Below the pieces are notes generated by a model that was given only the letters and a program-made list of their open reading frames with translations, was not told the DNA's origin and did not search any database. A stretch of DNA of 16,326 bases from the NCBI GenBank assembly GCA_002469545.1, contig DKMK01000127.1:1976-18301 (forward strand), written 5' to 3'. Positions 5,039 through 12,852 of this stretch are shown here, piece after piece (the stretch's first letter is position 1; every line of letters starts with the position of its first letter). This DNA comes from Rhodobacterales bacterium UBA7416. GTDB lineage: Bacteria; Pseudomonadota; Alphaproteobacteria; Rhodobacterales; Rhodobacteraceae. A program made the position numbers and the translations under genes.

Positions 5039-6427
5039 ATGAACCAAACAACGCACAATCTTTTCACCAACCAAGCCCGTAGCGAATGGATTCGTCTGCG
5101 AACGTTGATCTTTTTGCGCTGGATGGCAGTTACAGGTCAAATCATCGCCTTGGTGGTCGCGCATTATTTGGTCGAATTGGATCTAGAGCTCGCGCTTTGT
5201 TTTGTGGTGATCAGCGCCTCTGTTTTATTCAACCTGTTGGCCGGCTTTATTTTACCGGTGAACAAGCGACTTTCGCGCCGCGCCGCAATACTTAGCCTCT
5301 TGTTTGACTTATCGCAGTTGATCGCCTTGCTCTATTTAACCGGTGGCCTAAGTAATCCTTTCTCGTTGCTGTTGTTGGCTCCAGTCACCATTTCGGCCAC
5401 AGCATTAACCTTACGTGCGACATTAATTTTGGGTGCATGTGCAATTGCAATGATTACCCTCTTAGTGAATTTTTACATCCCACTATCATTTCAAAACGGT
5501 GACGTTGTCGATCTTCCACCCCTCTTTATCTGGGGTAATTGGTTCGCTTTGATAATCGGGTTTGTCTTCTTGTCCGGTTATGCGCGTCGTGTAACAATCG
5601 AAACTTTTTCAATGTCCCAAGCTTTAGCCGCAACACAAATGGCACTGGACCGAGAACACAAATTAACAGTTCTGGGTGGCGTTGTCGCAGCTGCTGCACA
5701 TGAAATGGGTACGCCATTGGCAACGATTAAAGTGGTAGCAACCGAGCTGGAAGAGGAGCTGCACGACAAACCAGAACTACAAGACGATGCACGACTTATT
5801 CGCGAACAAGCCGTGCGGCTATCAAAGATTTTGCGTGATATGGGTAGGACTGGTAAAGAAGACTTACATCTAAAACGTGCGCCAATAACAGAAGTGTTGC
5901 GCGAAGCAGCCGGACCCCATGAAAATCGCGGGAAAAAGATCACATTCCTGGTCAACGGATTACCTTTCGAGGAAAGCTCGCGCCACATCCCAAATCTACC
6001 ACGTCAGCCAGAAATATTGCATGGCCTGCGAAACTTAATTCAAAATGCCGTTGATTTCGCGCGCACGCAAGTTTGGATCGATATCAAAGTGACCGATCAA
6101 ACGATCCGCGTTTTGGTTGCAGACGACGGCAAAGGATACCCTCATGATTTCCTTGGCCGCATAGGTGATCCATTTTTACGTCGCCAAAAGAAAAAGAAAA
6201 ACCCAGATCGTCCAGAATACGAGGGTATGGGACTAGGTTTGTTTATAGCTAAAACAATGTTGGAACGAACAAACGCCCGCCTTACCTTCGCCAACGGCAC
6301 TGCGACTGCAGCACCTTCTCCTGCTTTGGAATTTGCAACGGGCGCAATGGTTAGTGTGATTTGGGATCGCCATAATTTTTCAAAATCCGATAAATTAGAC
6401 CACAAAAATCAACACGTTAAGCTGTAG
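5039..6427 (+). CDS. regB: Redox sensor histidine kinase RegB (PrrB/ActS), Cys265 absent
   Basis: A 462-residue membrane histidine kinase that phosphorylates RegA according to redox and quinone state. Six likely membrane helices occupy about 22-182, with the quinone-binding heptapeptide GGLSNPF (102-108) intact. The H-box AAAAHEMGTPLATIKV carries phospho-His221; the N-box NLIQNAVDF (333-340), G1 DDGKGYP and G2 GMGLGLF are all present. The start at 5039 is chosen over ATG 5009. It gives exactly the Rhodobacter spacing of 22 residues to RLRT and a matching total length, and it lies downstream of the putative -10 element; its ribosome site is weak. Oddity: forty residues after the phospho-His, where Rhodobacter capsulatus has redox-active Cys265, this protein has Leu261 (EQAVRLSKILRDMGR), and the whole cytosolic part contains no Cys. 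Confidence 0.95.
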   Translation: MNQTTHNLFTNQARSEWIRLRTLIFLRWMAVTGQIIALVVAHYLVELDLELALCFVVISASVLFNLLAGFILPVNKRLSRRAAILSLLFDLSQLIALLYLTGGLSNPFSLLLLAPVTISATALTLRATLILGACAIAMITLLVNFYIPLSFQNGDVVDLPPLFIWGNWFALIIGFVFLSGYARRVTIETFSMSQALAATQMALDREHKLTVLGGVVAAAAHEMGTPLATIKVVATELEEELHDKPELQDDARLIREQAVRLSKILRDMGRTGKEDLHLKRAPITEVLREAAGPHENRGKKITFLVNGLPFEESSRHIPNLPRQPEILHGLRNLIQNAVDFARTQVWIDIKVTDQTIRVLVADDGKGYPHDFLGRIGDPFLRRQKKKKNPDRPEYEGMGLGLFIAKTMLERTNARLTFANGTATAAPSPALEFATGAMVSVIWDRHNFSKSDKLDHKNQHVKL

Positions 6428-6439
6428 GTTTAGAACTAG

Positions 6440-6455
6440 TTAACGTTGCATTAAC
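6440..6455 (+). promoter_or_regulatory. CtrA box (TTAA-N7-TTAAC) upstream of the DivL-like gene
   Basis: TTAA (6440-6443), seven bases, TTAAC (6451-6455): a perfect match to the full consensus of the alphaproteobacterial cell-cycle regulator CtrA, ending 41 bp before the GTG start of the PAS gene. DivL proteins act in the CtrA phosphorelay, which makes the location meaningful. Confidence 0.6.
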
Positions 6456-6462
6456 CAATGCA
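6447..6462. repeat. Perfect inverted repeat overlapping the CtrA box
   Basis: TGCATT-AACC-AATGCA has 6-bp arms and a 4-base loop, and overlaps the right half of the CtrA site. It lies 19 bp after the regB stop. It could be a second operator or a hairpin at the regB transcript end; no T tract follows, so it is not a standard terminator. Confidence 0.35.
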
Positions 6463-6496
6463 CCACATAGTCTGTCTCAAACTAGGGTAGCAGGCC

Positions 6497-7675
6497 GTGC
6501 AATTTAGTGATTCATTTGAATTTTTATTATTGATCGGCGTTGCCGTTTTTGCCCTGTTTGTCGGAAGGTATTTTCGAACTCTTTTGACGTGGGTTTCTGT
6601 TCGCGAACCCTCTCTTGAAAAAGAGATTCTGAATGCCATGCCTGCATTGCTTTGGGTGCAGGTAGATAACAAAGTTATTTGGGAAAACGAAGCATTTTCC
6701 CAGCTCCAGAGTTCCGTAGAGCGACCCGTATGCATTCAAAGCTTTGACATGTCCGAGGACTTGGTCTGTGACGGCAAGCTTTGTCGGGCGGTTCTTTCGG
6801 TCACACCGGATGGCAAAAAACTGTATTTTGACGTTTCGAAGCGAAAATTCGGCAACAAATCTTTTTACGCCGCTTTGTCGGCGAAGGCGGCCGTTACCGC
6901 AGAATCGGATCGTGCTCGCTTTGTCCAAACGCTATCGGAAACATTTGCTCATCTTTCAACGGGCATGGCCGTGTTCGACAAGGAACGAGACCTCTCTTTG
7001 TTTAATCCCGCGCTTGCCGAATTATTAGAAGTTAACCCACTATGGCTGGCCAAAAAACCAAGCCTTCGTGATTTCTTAGACCGCCTTCATGACAAAGGCG
7101 CTTTACCAGAGCCACGCAATTTCAAATCATGGCGAGATCAAATTGTTGAAATGGAAAAGAGCGCCGAGGCGGGTGCATATTTCGATGATTGGCATATGCC
7201 AAACGACAAAGTATTTCGGGTAACAGGGCGCCCACACCCCAAAGGCGCCGTTGCATTTATATTCGAGGATATTTCAAGGACAATTTCCGCAGAGCGCGAA
7301 TATAGACTTGAAATCGAGCGACTTTACATGGCTCTCGATTCTTTGTCGGGTGGTGTAATCATTTTTGACAGTTCGGGAACGCTCTCATTTGCAAACACTT
7401 ATTTTGACAACATTTGGAAAACCGAGTTGTCCAAAAATTTGGTTTCACCCACGGCTGTCGAAGTTGCAGAAATTTGGAATGAAAAATGCGAGCCTACACC
7501 AGTACTGGGCGAAATTCGTGAATTCATTTTGTCTGTCGGTGAACGCGCGAATTGGTCTGGTCCCATAAAAACAAAATCGGGCGTTTCCTATGAAATGCGC
7601 GCCACTGTTATGGTTGGTGGGTATTCCATGATCGCCTTTTGCCCAAAGACCCCCCAAATGATGGCTGCTCAGTAA
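6497..7675 (+). CDS. Membrane-anchored PAS protein, DivL-like but without kinase module
   Basis: A 392-residue protein with one N-terminal membrane helix (about 8-24) and several PAS-like regions. The first is about 44-125 (AMPALLWVQVDNKVIWENEA). The clearest is at about 145-262 (FAHLSTGMAVFDKERDLSLF, then FNPALAELL, then AVAFIFEDISRT). A third runs from about 273 to the end (LDSLSGGVIIFDSSGTLSFA). A helical linker, SAEREYRLEIERLYMALDSL, joins the last two. It begins at a GTG (6497) with AGGG nine bases upstream. In many alphaproteobacteria the gene directly before tsaE-amgK-murU-addBA is a DivL-type PAS kinase of the CtrA pathway. This protein has that position, that N-terminal layout and a CtrA box, but stops before any dimerisation or ATPase domain. 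It may be a genuine shortened DivL or a related scaffold. The PAS call is firm, the DivL link moderate. Confidence 0.8.
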   Translation: MQFSDSFEFLLLIGVAVFALFVGRYFRTLLTWVSVREPSLEKEILNAMPALLWVQVDNKVIWENEAFSQLQSSVERPVCIQSFDMSEDLVCDGKLCRAVLSVTPDGKKLYFDVSKRKFGNKSFYAALSAKAAVTAESDRARFVQTLSETFAHLSTGMAVFDKERDLSLFNPALAELLEVNPLWLAKKPSLRDFLDRLHDKGALPEPRNFKSWRDQIVEMEKSAEAGAYFDDWHMPNDKVFRVTGRPHPKGAVAFIFEDISRTISAEREYRLEIERLYMALDSLSGGVIIFDSSGTLSFANTYFDNIWKTELSKNLVSPTAVEVAEIWNEKCEPTPVLGEIREFILSVGERANWSGPIKTKSGVSYEMRATVMVGGYSMIAFCPKTPQMMAAQ

Positions 7676-7733
7676 AATTTGGTACAGCTAACACCTTGCC
7701 TTTGACAGTTCGAATGCCTTAACTCTGGTACAT

Positions 7734-7739
7734 AAGGAG
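7734..7739 (+). promoter_or_regulatory. Strong ribosome-binding site for the TTG start of tsaE
   Basis: AAGGAG lies six bases upstream of TTG 7746. It is the best Shine-Dalgarno match in the window and decides the non-ATG start. Confidence 0.75.
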
Positions 7740-7745
7740 CAGGCA

Positions 7746-8237
7746 TTGAAACAAGTATTTTCCCTAAACAGTGCGGATCAAACGGCGCAATTTGCATCTG
7801 CATTCGCATCGCATTTATCCGCTGGCGCAACCATCTTGTTGAATGGTCCTGTTGGCGCGGGGAAAACGCATTTCGCAAGACAGCTAATATTGAATTGTTT
7901 AGCTGAAATCGGATTTATCGAAGATGTGCCCAGCCCAACGTTTACCCTAGTGCAAACCTATGACATTGGCACAACCGAAATCTGGCATGCCGACCTGTAT
8001 CGCCTGACTGGCCCATCAGAGGTTTACGAGCTGGGATTGGAAACCGCATTTGAAACTTCAATCTGCTTGGTCGAGTGGCCGGACAAGCTAGGCGAGCTCG
8101 CACCAAAAAACGCACTCTCCATAACTTTTGATTTGGGCGAAGACGACGCGCGTATCGCCACTTTGGAATGGACCGCTGATTATTGGACGCCCATTGTTCA
8201 AACCGTAAAAGAGGGGCTTGAGAATGCGCAAACGTGA
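7746..8237 (+). CDS. tsaE: tRNA t6A biosynthesis ATPase TsaE
   Basis: A 163-residue P-loop ATPase of the TsaB-TsaD-TsaE complex that makes N6-threonylcarbamoyladenosine at position 37 of ANN-decoding tRNAs; essential in many bacteria. Visible motifs are Walker A GPVGAGKTHFAR (34-45), the family signature SPTFTLVQTY, HADLYRL and the C-terminal CLVEWPDKL. Length is typical for the family (about 150-165). The start is TTG 7746, set by the AAGGAG site. Its last 14 bases overlap the amgK start, indicating coupled translation. A 70-bp gap separates it from the PAS gene, with no clear promoter or terminator in it, so the PAS gene may be the first of the operon. Confidence 0.95.
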   Translation: MKQVFSLNSADQTAQFASAFASHLSAGATILLNGPVGAGKTHFARQLILNCLAEIGFIEDVPSPTFTLVQTYDIGTTEIWHADLYRLTGPSEVYELGLETAFETSICLVEWPDKLGELAPKNALSITFDLGEDDARIATLEWTADYWTPIVQTVKEGLENAQT

Positions 8238-9231
8238 AAGCTTAGTTCAAGGGTTTCTAGCAACCACACCATGGGCTGGTGCAACACGTGATGCCTTGGC
8301 AGCCGATGCATCGGGGCGCAGTTACGAGCGCCTTTCTTTGAACAGTAAAACTGCGATCCTGATGAACGCTCCTTATGAGGCTGGTGAAGACGTGCGTCCC
8401 TTTGTTGCCGTAACTGAAATGCTCAATGGCTTTAATTTAACGCCACCCAAAATTTTCACTCAAGACATTGAAAATGGATTCCTTTTATTAGAGGATTTAG
8501 GAAATGGCTTGTTCGCACGTCTTTGCGAAACAACCCCAACAATGGAAAATCGGATGTATGCGGCAGCTATCGATGTCTTGAAAGCATTGCACAAAAACGA
8601 TGCGCCGCAATCTCTTCTGCCTTACGATATGTCCGTCTATCTGCGCGAAGTACAACTGCTGACACAATGGTATATGCCCGCAATAAACGGCGCACCAATT
8701 TCTGGCAAACTACAAGCCGAATTCGATAAGATCATGCATGGTGCATTCAATGCAATTCCAACACAGAATGCCGTACTGGTTATGCGCGATTACCACGCAG
8801 AAAATCTGTTGTGGCTTAAAGATCGCGAAGGCATCAATCGTGTCGGATTGTTGGATTACCAAGATGCCTTGGCTGGTCATCCAGCCTATGACCTGGTGTC
8901 ATTGCTAGAGGACGCCCGTCGCGATACCAGCGATGAACTACGCGCCGAAATGCTGGCGCGGTATTTGGAAAATTCAAATTATGATGTGGATGCGTTTATG
9001 GCGGCGTATTCGCTGTTAGGTGCACAACGCAACATCAAAATAATTGGCATCTTTGCGCGTCTTTCATTGCGTGATGGTAAGACGCATTATGTTGATTTAA
9101 TCCCACGCGTTTGGAATCATTTAATGCGTGACCTGCAACATCCAGCCTGCGCGGACTTAGCTGGATGGATTTACGAACATGTGACACCGCCCAACGCGGC
9201 TGTATTACAAAAGCTGGCGCATTCCACATGA
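8224..9231 (+). CDS. amgK: Anomeric MurNAc/GlcNAc kinase AmgK
   Basis: A 335-residue aminoglycoside-phosphotransferase-fold kinase. AmgK phosphorylates MurNAc (and GlcNAc) at C1 in the cytosolic peptidoglycan-recycling route found in Pseudomonas, Caulobacter and relatives, bypassing de novo UDP-MurNAc synthesis and so giving fosfomycin tolerance. Seen in the sequence: AILMNAPYEAGEDVRPFV (44-61), FLLLEDLGNGLF (86-97), the catalytic loop MRDYHAENLLW (Asp189, Asn194) and the metal-binding GLLDYQDALAGHPAYDL (Asp211). ATG 8224 is preferred to TTG 8218 because GAGGGG sits seven bases before it. The stop overlaps the murU start as ATGA. The adjacent MurU, the next enzyme in the pathway, makes the substrate call much stronger than for an isolated family member. 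Confidence 0.92.
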   Translation: MRKRESLVQGFLATTPWAGATRDALAADASGRSYERLSLNSKTAILMNAPYEAGEDVRPFVAVTEMLNGFNLTPPKIFTQDIENGFLLLEDLGNGLFARLCETTPTMENRMYAAAIDVLKALHKNDAPQSLLPYDMSVYLREVQLLTQWYMPAINGAPISGKLQAEFDKIMHGAFNAIPTQNAVLVMRDYHAENLLWLKDREGINRVGLLDYQDALAGHPAYDLVSLLEDARRDTSDELRAEMLARYLENSNYDVDAFMAAYSLLGAQRNIKIIGIFARLSLRDGKTHYVDLIPRVWNHLMRDLQHPACADLAGWIYEHVTPPNAAVLQKLAHST

Positions 9232-9929
9232 CCATAAACGCTGCTCTTATTTTCGCCGCAGGTTTTGGTACCCGAATGGGCTCGTTGACCAGATCGACCC
9301 CCAAACCAATGATACATGTTTCTGGCAAGCCATTGGTCGACTTTGCTGTTGATCTGACTTTGGGCGCTGGCATTGACCGCGTAGTTGCGAATTTGCACTA
9401 TTTTCCAGAGCAGCTTGAAACACATTTGGCACAATATCCCACTGTTGCCACTTTGCGTGAAAATCCCGAAATTTTGGAGACGGGTGGCGGCCTAAAAAAT
9501 GCTTTGTCAATGTTGGGAAATGATCCCGTTATCACGCTCAATTCCGATGCCGTTTGGACGGGTTGCAATCCGCTGACTGCACTGATTGATGCATGGGAAC
9601 CCGCAAAAATGGATGCTTTATTGATGCTAGTTCCGATCAAAAAAGCCCAAGAGCACCGTGGCGCTGGCGATTTCAATCTTGAAATCAATGGGCAATTATC
9701 CCGCCGCGGCACTGCTCCAACAGCGGACTATGTTTATTCTGGTGCGCAAATTATCAAAACCGATTTACTCGCCGATATTTCACAAACCAGTTTTTCGTTA
9801 AATTTACTTTGGGACAAGATGCTAATGAAAAACCGTGCGTTTGGCATCACTCATCAAGGCGGGTGGGTCGATGTTGGTCGCCCCGAAGGCATTAAAGTTG
9901 CTGAGTTAGAGTTGGCAAAGCATGTTTGA
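9228..9929 (+). CDS. murU: MurNAc-1-phosphate uridylyltransferase MurU
   Basis: A 233-residue nucleotidyltransferase that converts MurNAc-alpha-1-phosphate and UTP to UDP-MurNAc, completing the recycling step begun by AmgK. The nucleotide-binding signature is FAAGFGTRM (9-17) with Lys27 in TPKPMI; the sugar-binding and metal region shows ETGGGLKNAL (84-93) and NSDAVW (105-110, metal-binding Asp107); WVDVGRPEGI (213-222) closes the active site. The start at 9228 overlaps the amgK stop by four bases (ATGA), and places the signature at the usual distance from the N-terminus; earlier in-frame starts lie inside amgK and are unlikely. The gene's last eight bases overlap addB. Length matches characterised MurU (about 220-240). 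Confidence 0.93.
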   Translation: MTINAALIFAAGFGTRMGSLTRSTPKPMIHVSGKPLVDFAVDLTLGAGIDRVVANLHYFPEQLETHLAQYPTVATLRENPEILETGGGLKNALSMLGNDPVITLNSDAVWTGCNPLTALIDAWEPAKMDALLMLVPIKKAQEHRGAGDFNLEINGQLSRRGTAPTADYVYSGAQIIKTDLLADISQTSFSLNLLWDKMLMKNRAFGITHQGGWVDVGRPEGIKVAELELAKHV

Positions 9930-12852
9930 ACCATCAGACACTCCACGCGTTTATGCACTGCCGATTGGTGCTGATTTTTCAACATCGTTTATCGCTGGGC
10001 TGCAAGCGCGTCTGATCAATCAACCACCACACGCAATCACCCGCGTCGAGATATTTGTAAATACACGCCGCACCGAACGCCGCTTACGGGAATTATTTGT
10101 TAAAGCTGGCGCAGGTTTGTTACCACGATTTCATTTGATAACGGACATCGCAAACGACCCTTTGGGGCTGTGTGAATTACCACCATCCGCACCATCTGAA
10201 AAAAGAAAACTTCAATTGGGACAATTGATCCGCAGTTTGCTGAAAGCTGAACCAGATCTTGCCCCTGTATCTGCCACTTATGATCTAGCCGAAAGTTTGG
10301 CCGCCCTTATGGACGAAGTCCAAGGTGAAGGCATTAGCATGTCGGATGTAATCGATTTGGATGTTGGTGAACATTCCGCACACTGGAATCGCAGTAAAAA
10401 ATTTCTTACCATTCTTGCTCAACACTGGGATCAGAACACGCGAACAGATCCACAGGATCGCATGCGCCACGTTGTTGAAACTTATGCAACGCATTGGGAA
10501 AACACCCCACCCAAGCACCCAATTTTGGTGGCTGGTTCCACTGGTTCACGTGGTGAAACCGCGTTGTTTATGCGTGCTGTCAGCCAGTTGCCAAATGGCG
10601 CGGTGATACTGCCGGGGTTTGATACAGAACTGCCAGATCAGGTCTGGGACAGCTTCACATCAAAGCGATCAACGCTCGATCATCCACAGGCGGGGTTTGC
10701 CAAACTCTTCGGTTTTTTAGGCCTTACGCATGATCAAGTTTTACCATGGATAACCTCAACAACAGGTCTGTCAGATCGCAATAAACTTGTGTCGTTGGCA
10801 ATGCGCCCCGCACCGATTACCGATCAATGGCTAACCCATGGGCCAGCTTTAAAAGGCACTCTAGACAACGCGACCAAGAACCTTGAGCTTCTCGAAGCAT
10901 CAACTCCCAAGGAAGAGGCCTTGGCCATCGCAACTCGCCTGCGTTATGCAGCCGAATGTGGGCAAGATGCCGTGCTCATTTCCCCTAGTCGTGATTTAAC
11001 CCGCCGGGTCAGCGCCGCGTTGAATCGCTGGGACATAGAAGCGGACGATTCTGCAGGCATTCCATTGCAGTTGTCGCCACCGGGTATTTTTTTACGGGCT
11101 ATCGCTCAATGCTTTGGGCAACAGATATTACCTCATAATTTCTTGGCGCTTTTAAAACACACGCTCACACATTCGGGAAAAGATCGAAACGAGCATAATT
11201 TGCGAACACAACGCGTCGAAATCGCTGTGTTGCGTGGCGGGCCACCCTTCGTCGAATTCACGCGTCTAAAAAGCTGGGCAGATAGCGATCCTGAAAAAAT
11301 CCTTTGGGCAAAGTGGCTCAAAGATTGCTTTCAGCCGCTCGAAACAGCGCGCGAAATGGATTTGGACGAATGGATCACCTTGCACAGGGGAACTGCACAA
11401 TCACTGTCCGACAGCCCAATGGCCGATGGATCAGGGCAGGTCTGGGAAAAAGACGCGGGTAAATCCGCTCTTGCCGCGCTGGACCAAATGGCAAACTTGG
11501 CACATTTAGGTGGCACGATGACGGCAGTGGAGTACAATGCATTGCTGCGTTCCGCATTGTCACAAGAATTACGTTCTGAACGTCAAACAGCTAACCCTCT
11601 GATTTCCATTTGGGGCACACTAGAAGCCCGCGTTCAGTCAAAGGACTTGGTAATTCTTGGCGGCCTGAACGAGGGTATATGGCCCGCTAAAACGGCACAT
11701 GACATGTGGTTGAACCGCGATATGCGTAAACAATTGGGATTGTTATTACCGGAGCGTCGTATCGGTCTGTCCGCGCATGATTTTCAACAAGCGATCGCAG
11801 CACCCAACGTGATTTTATCGCGATCACAACGTGACGGCGATGCGCCTTCAACACCGTCCCGCTGGGTTATTCGTTTAACAAACTTAATTAACGGCTTAGG
11901 TGACGAAGGTCATATTGCACTTGCAGATATGCGGAAACGTGGATCGCACTGGATCGAACTTGCGCGTACTCTGGACAGACCCAGCCACACGATCGCCCCA
12001 CAAACGCGCCCATCACCCATGCCCCCTGCGGATGCCCGTTTGAAAAAGCTGTCGGTAACGCAAATAAAGGACTTGGTTCGCGATCCATACAAAATTTATG
12101 CGCGCGTGATTTTAAGGCTTCGCAAATTAGATCCCTTGGGCAAACAAGCCGATGCACTGGAGCGCGGCAACGCAATTCACGCAGTTTTGGAACAATTCGT
12201 CGATCAAACACGCCAGCAAGATACCCAAATCACAGCCGAGCAATTTAACACGATTGCCAATGAGGTTCTGAAAGAAACCGTTCCGTGGCATGGCGCGCAA
12301 CGGTTATGGCTTGCGCGGTTGGAACAGGTTGCCGATTGGGTTGTTTCCCAAGAAACCGAACGCCAAGCAGATGGTGAAAACATTGCATTGGAACATGATG
12401 GGAAAATGCGATTTGACGATTTGGACTTCGAACTGACGGTAAAGGCAGACCGCATCGACAGGGGCAAAACTGGCCTGCGTTTGTATGACTACAAAGCCAG
12501 CAAACCACCAACAGCAAAGCAAATCGAATTGTTCGACAAACAGCTTCAACTCGAAGCAATGATCGCTGCGATGGCAGGTTTTGATGGGATGGAGCCACAA
12601 CAAGTTGAGCACCTGCGTTACATCGGTTTGGGGTTGGATCGCAAAGAAGAAGAAATCGAAATTGACACACAGTTGGTCCACGAAATCTATGAAGAATTTC
12701 GAAAACTCATCAACACGTTCAACACTCCAACCAAGGGATTTACAGCCCGCGACAAAGTTCAGCTTTGCACCCATGCATCCGATTATGACCACCTGTCCCG
12801 CAAAGGCGAATGGCAAGACAGTGACAAACCCGATCCACAGGTGGTGCCATGA
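9922..12852 (+). CDS. addB: Double-strand break repair protein AddB
   Basis: A 976-residue subunit of the AddAB helicase-nuclease, which resects double-strand ends for RecA-dependent repair. It is of the alphaproteobacterial AddB type: the N-terminal region (LPIGADFSTSFIAGLQARL) aligns with the family but has no intact Walker A, so this subunit is not expected to be an active helicase. Conserved helicase-like blocks include VILGGLNEGIWPAKTAHDMW. The C-terminal PD-(D/E)XK nuclease is complete, with LERGNAIHAVLEQF (His752), DRIDRG, LRLYDYKAS (Asp856, Lys858) and KQLQLEAMIAAM (Gln at about 874-876). No Cys cluster of the iron-sulphur type frames the nuclease, unlike Bacillus AddB. It starts inside murU (8-bp overlap) and ends ATGA with addA. 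Length is normal. Confidence 0.95.
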   Translation: MFEPSDTPRVYALPIGADFSTSFIAGLQARLINQPPHAITRVEIFVNTRRTERRLRELFVKAGAGLLPRFHLITDIANDPLGLCELPPSAPSEKRKLQLGQLIRSLLKAEPDLAPVSATYDLAESLAALMDEVQGEGISMSDVIDLDVGEHSAHWNRSKKFLTILAQHWDQNTRTDPQDRMRHVVETYATHWENTPPKHPILVAGSTGSRGETALFMRAVSQLPNGAVILPGFDTELPDQVWDSFTSKRSTLDHPQAGFAKLFGFLGLTHDQVLPWITSTTGLSDRNKLVSLAMRPAPITDQWLTHGPALKGTLDNATKNLELLEASTPKEEALAIATRLRYAAECGQDAVLISPSRDLTRRVSAALNRWDIEADDSAGIPLQLSPPGIFLRAIAQCFGQQILPHNFLALLKHTLTHSGKDRNEHNLRTQRVEIAVLRGGPPFVEFTRLKSWADSDPEKILWAKWLKDCFQPLETAREMDLDEWITLHRGTAQSLSDSPMADGSGQVWEKDAGKSALAALDQMANLAHLGGTMTAVEYNALLRSALSQELRSERQTANPLISIWGTLEARVQSKDLVILGGLNEGIWPAKTAHDMWLNRDMRKQLGLLLPERRIGLSAHDFQQAIAAPNVILSRSQRDGDAPSTPSRWVIRLTNLINGLGDEGHIALADMRKRGSHWIELARTLDRPSHTIAPQTRPSPMPPADARLKKLSVTQIKDLVRDPYKIYARVILRLRKLDPLGKQADALERGNAIHAVLEQFVDQTRQQDTQITAEQFNTIANEVLKETVPWHGAQRLWLARLEQVADWVVSQETERQADGENIALEHDGKMRFDDLDFELTVKADRIDRGKTGLRLYDYKASKPPTAKQIELFDKQLQLEAMIAAMAGFDGMEPQQVEHLRYIGLGLDRKEEEIEIDTQLVHEIYEEFRKLINTFNTPTKGFTARDKVQLCTHASDYDHLSRKGEWQDSDKPDPQVVP

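Noticed and set aside
7702..7734. TTGACA upstream of tsaE as a separate promoter
   Set aside because: The nearest -10-like element, TACATA, is 21 bases away, which is too far for a normal sigma-70 type promoter.
9922..10000. Active helicase ATP site in AddB
   Set aside because: The N-terminal sequence LPIGADFSTSF lacks the GKT/S of Walker A, as expected for alphaproteobacterial AddB, so it is not a defect.
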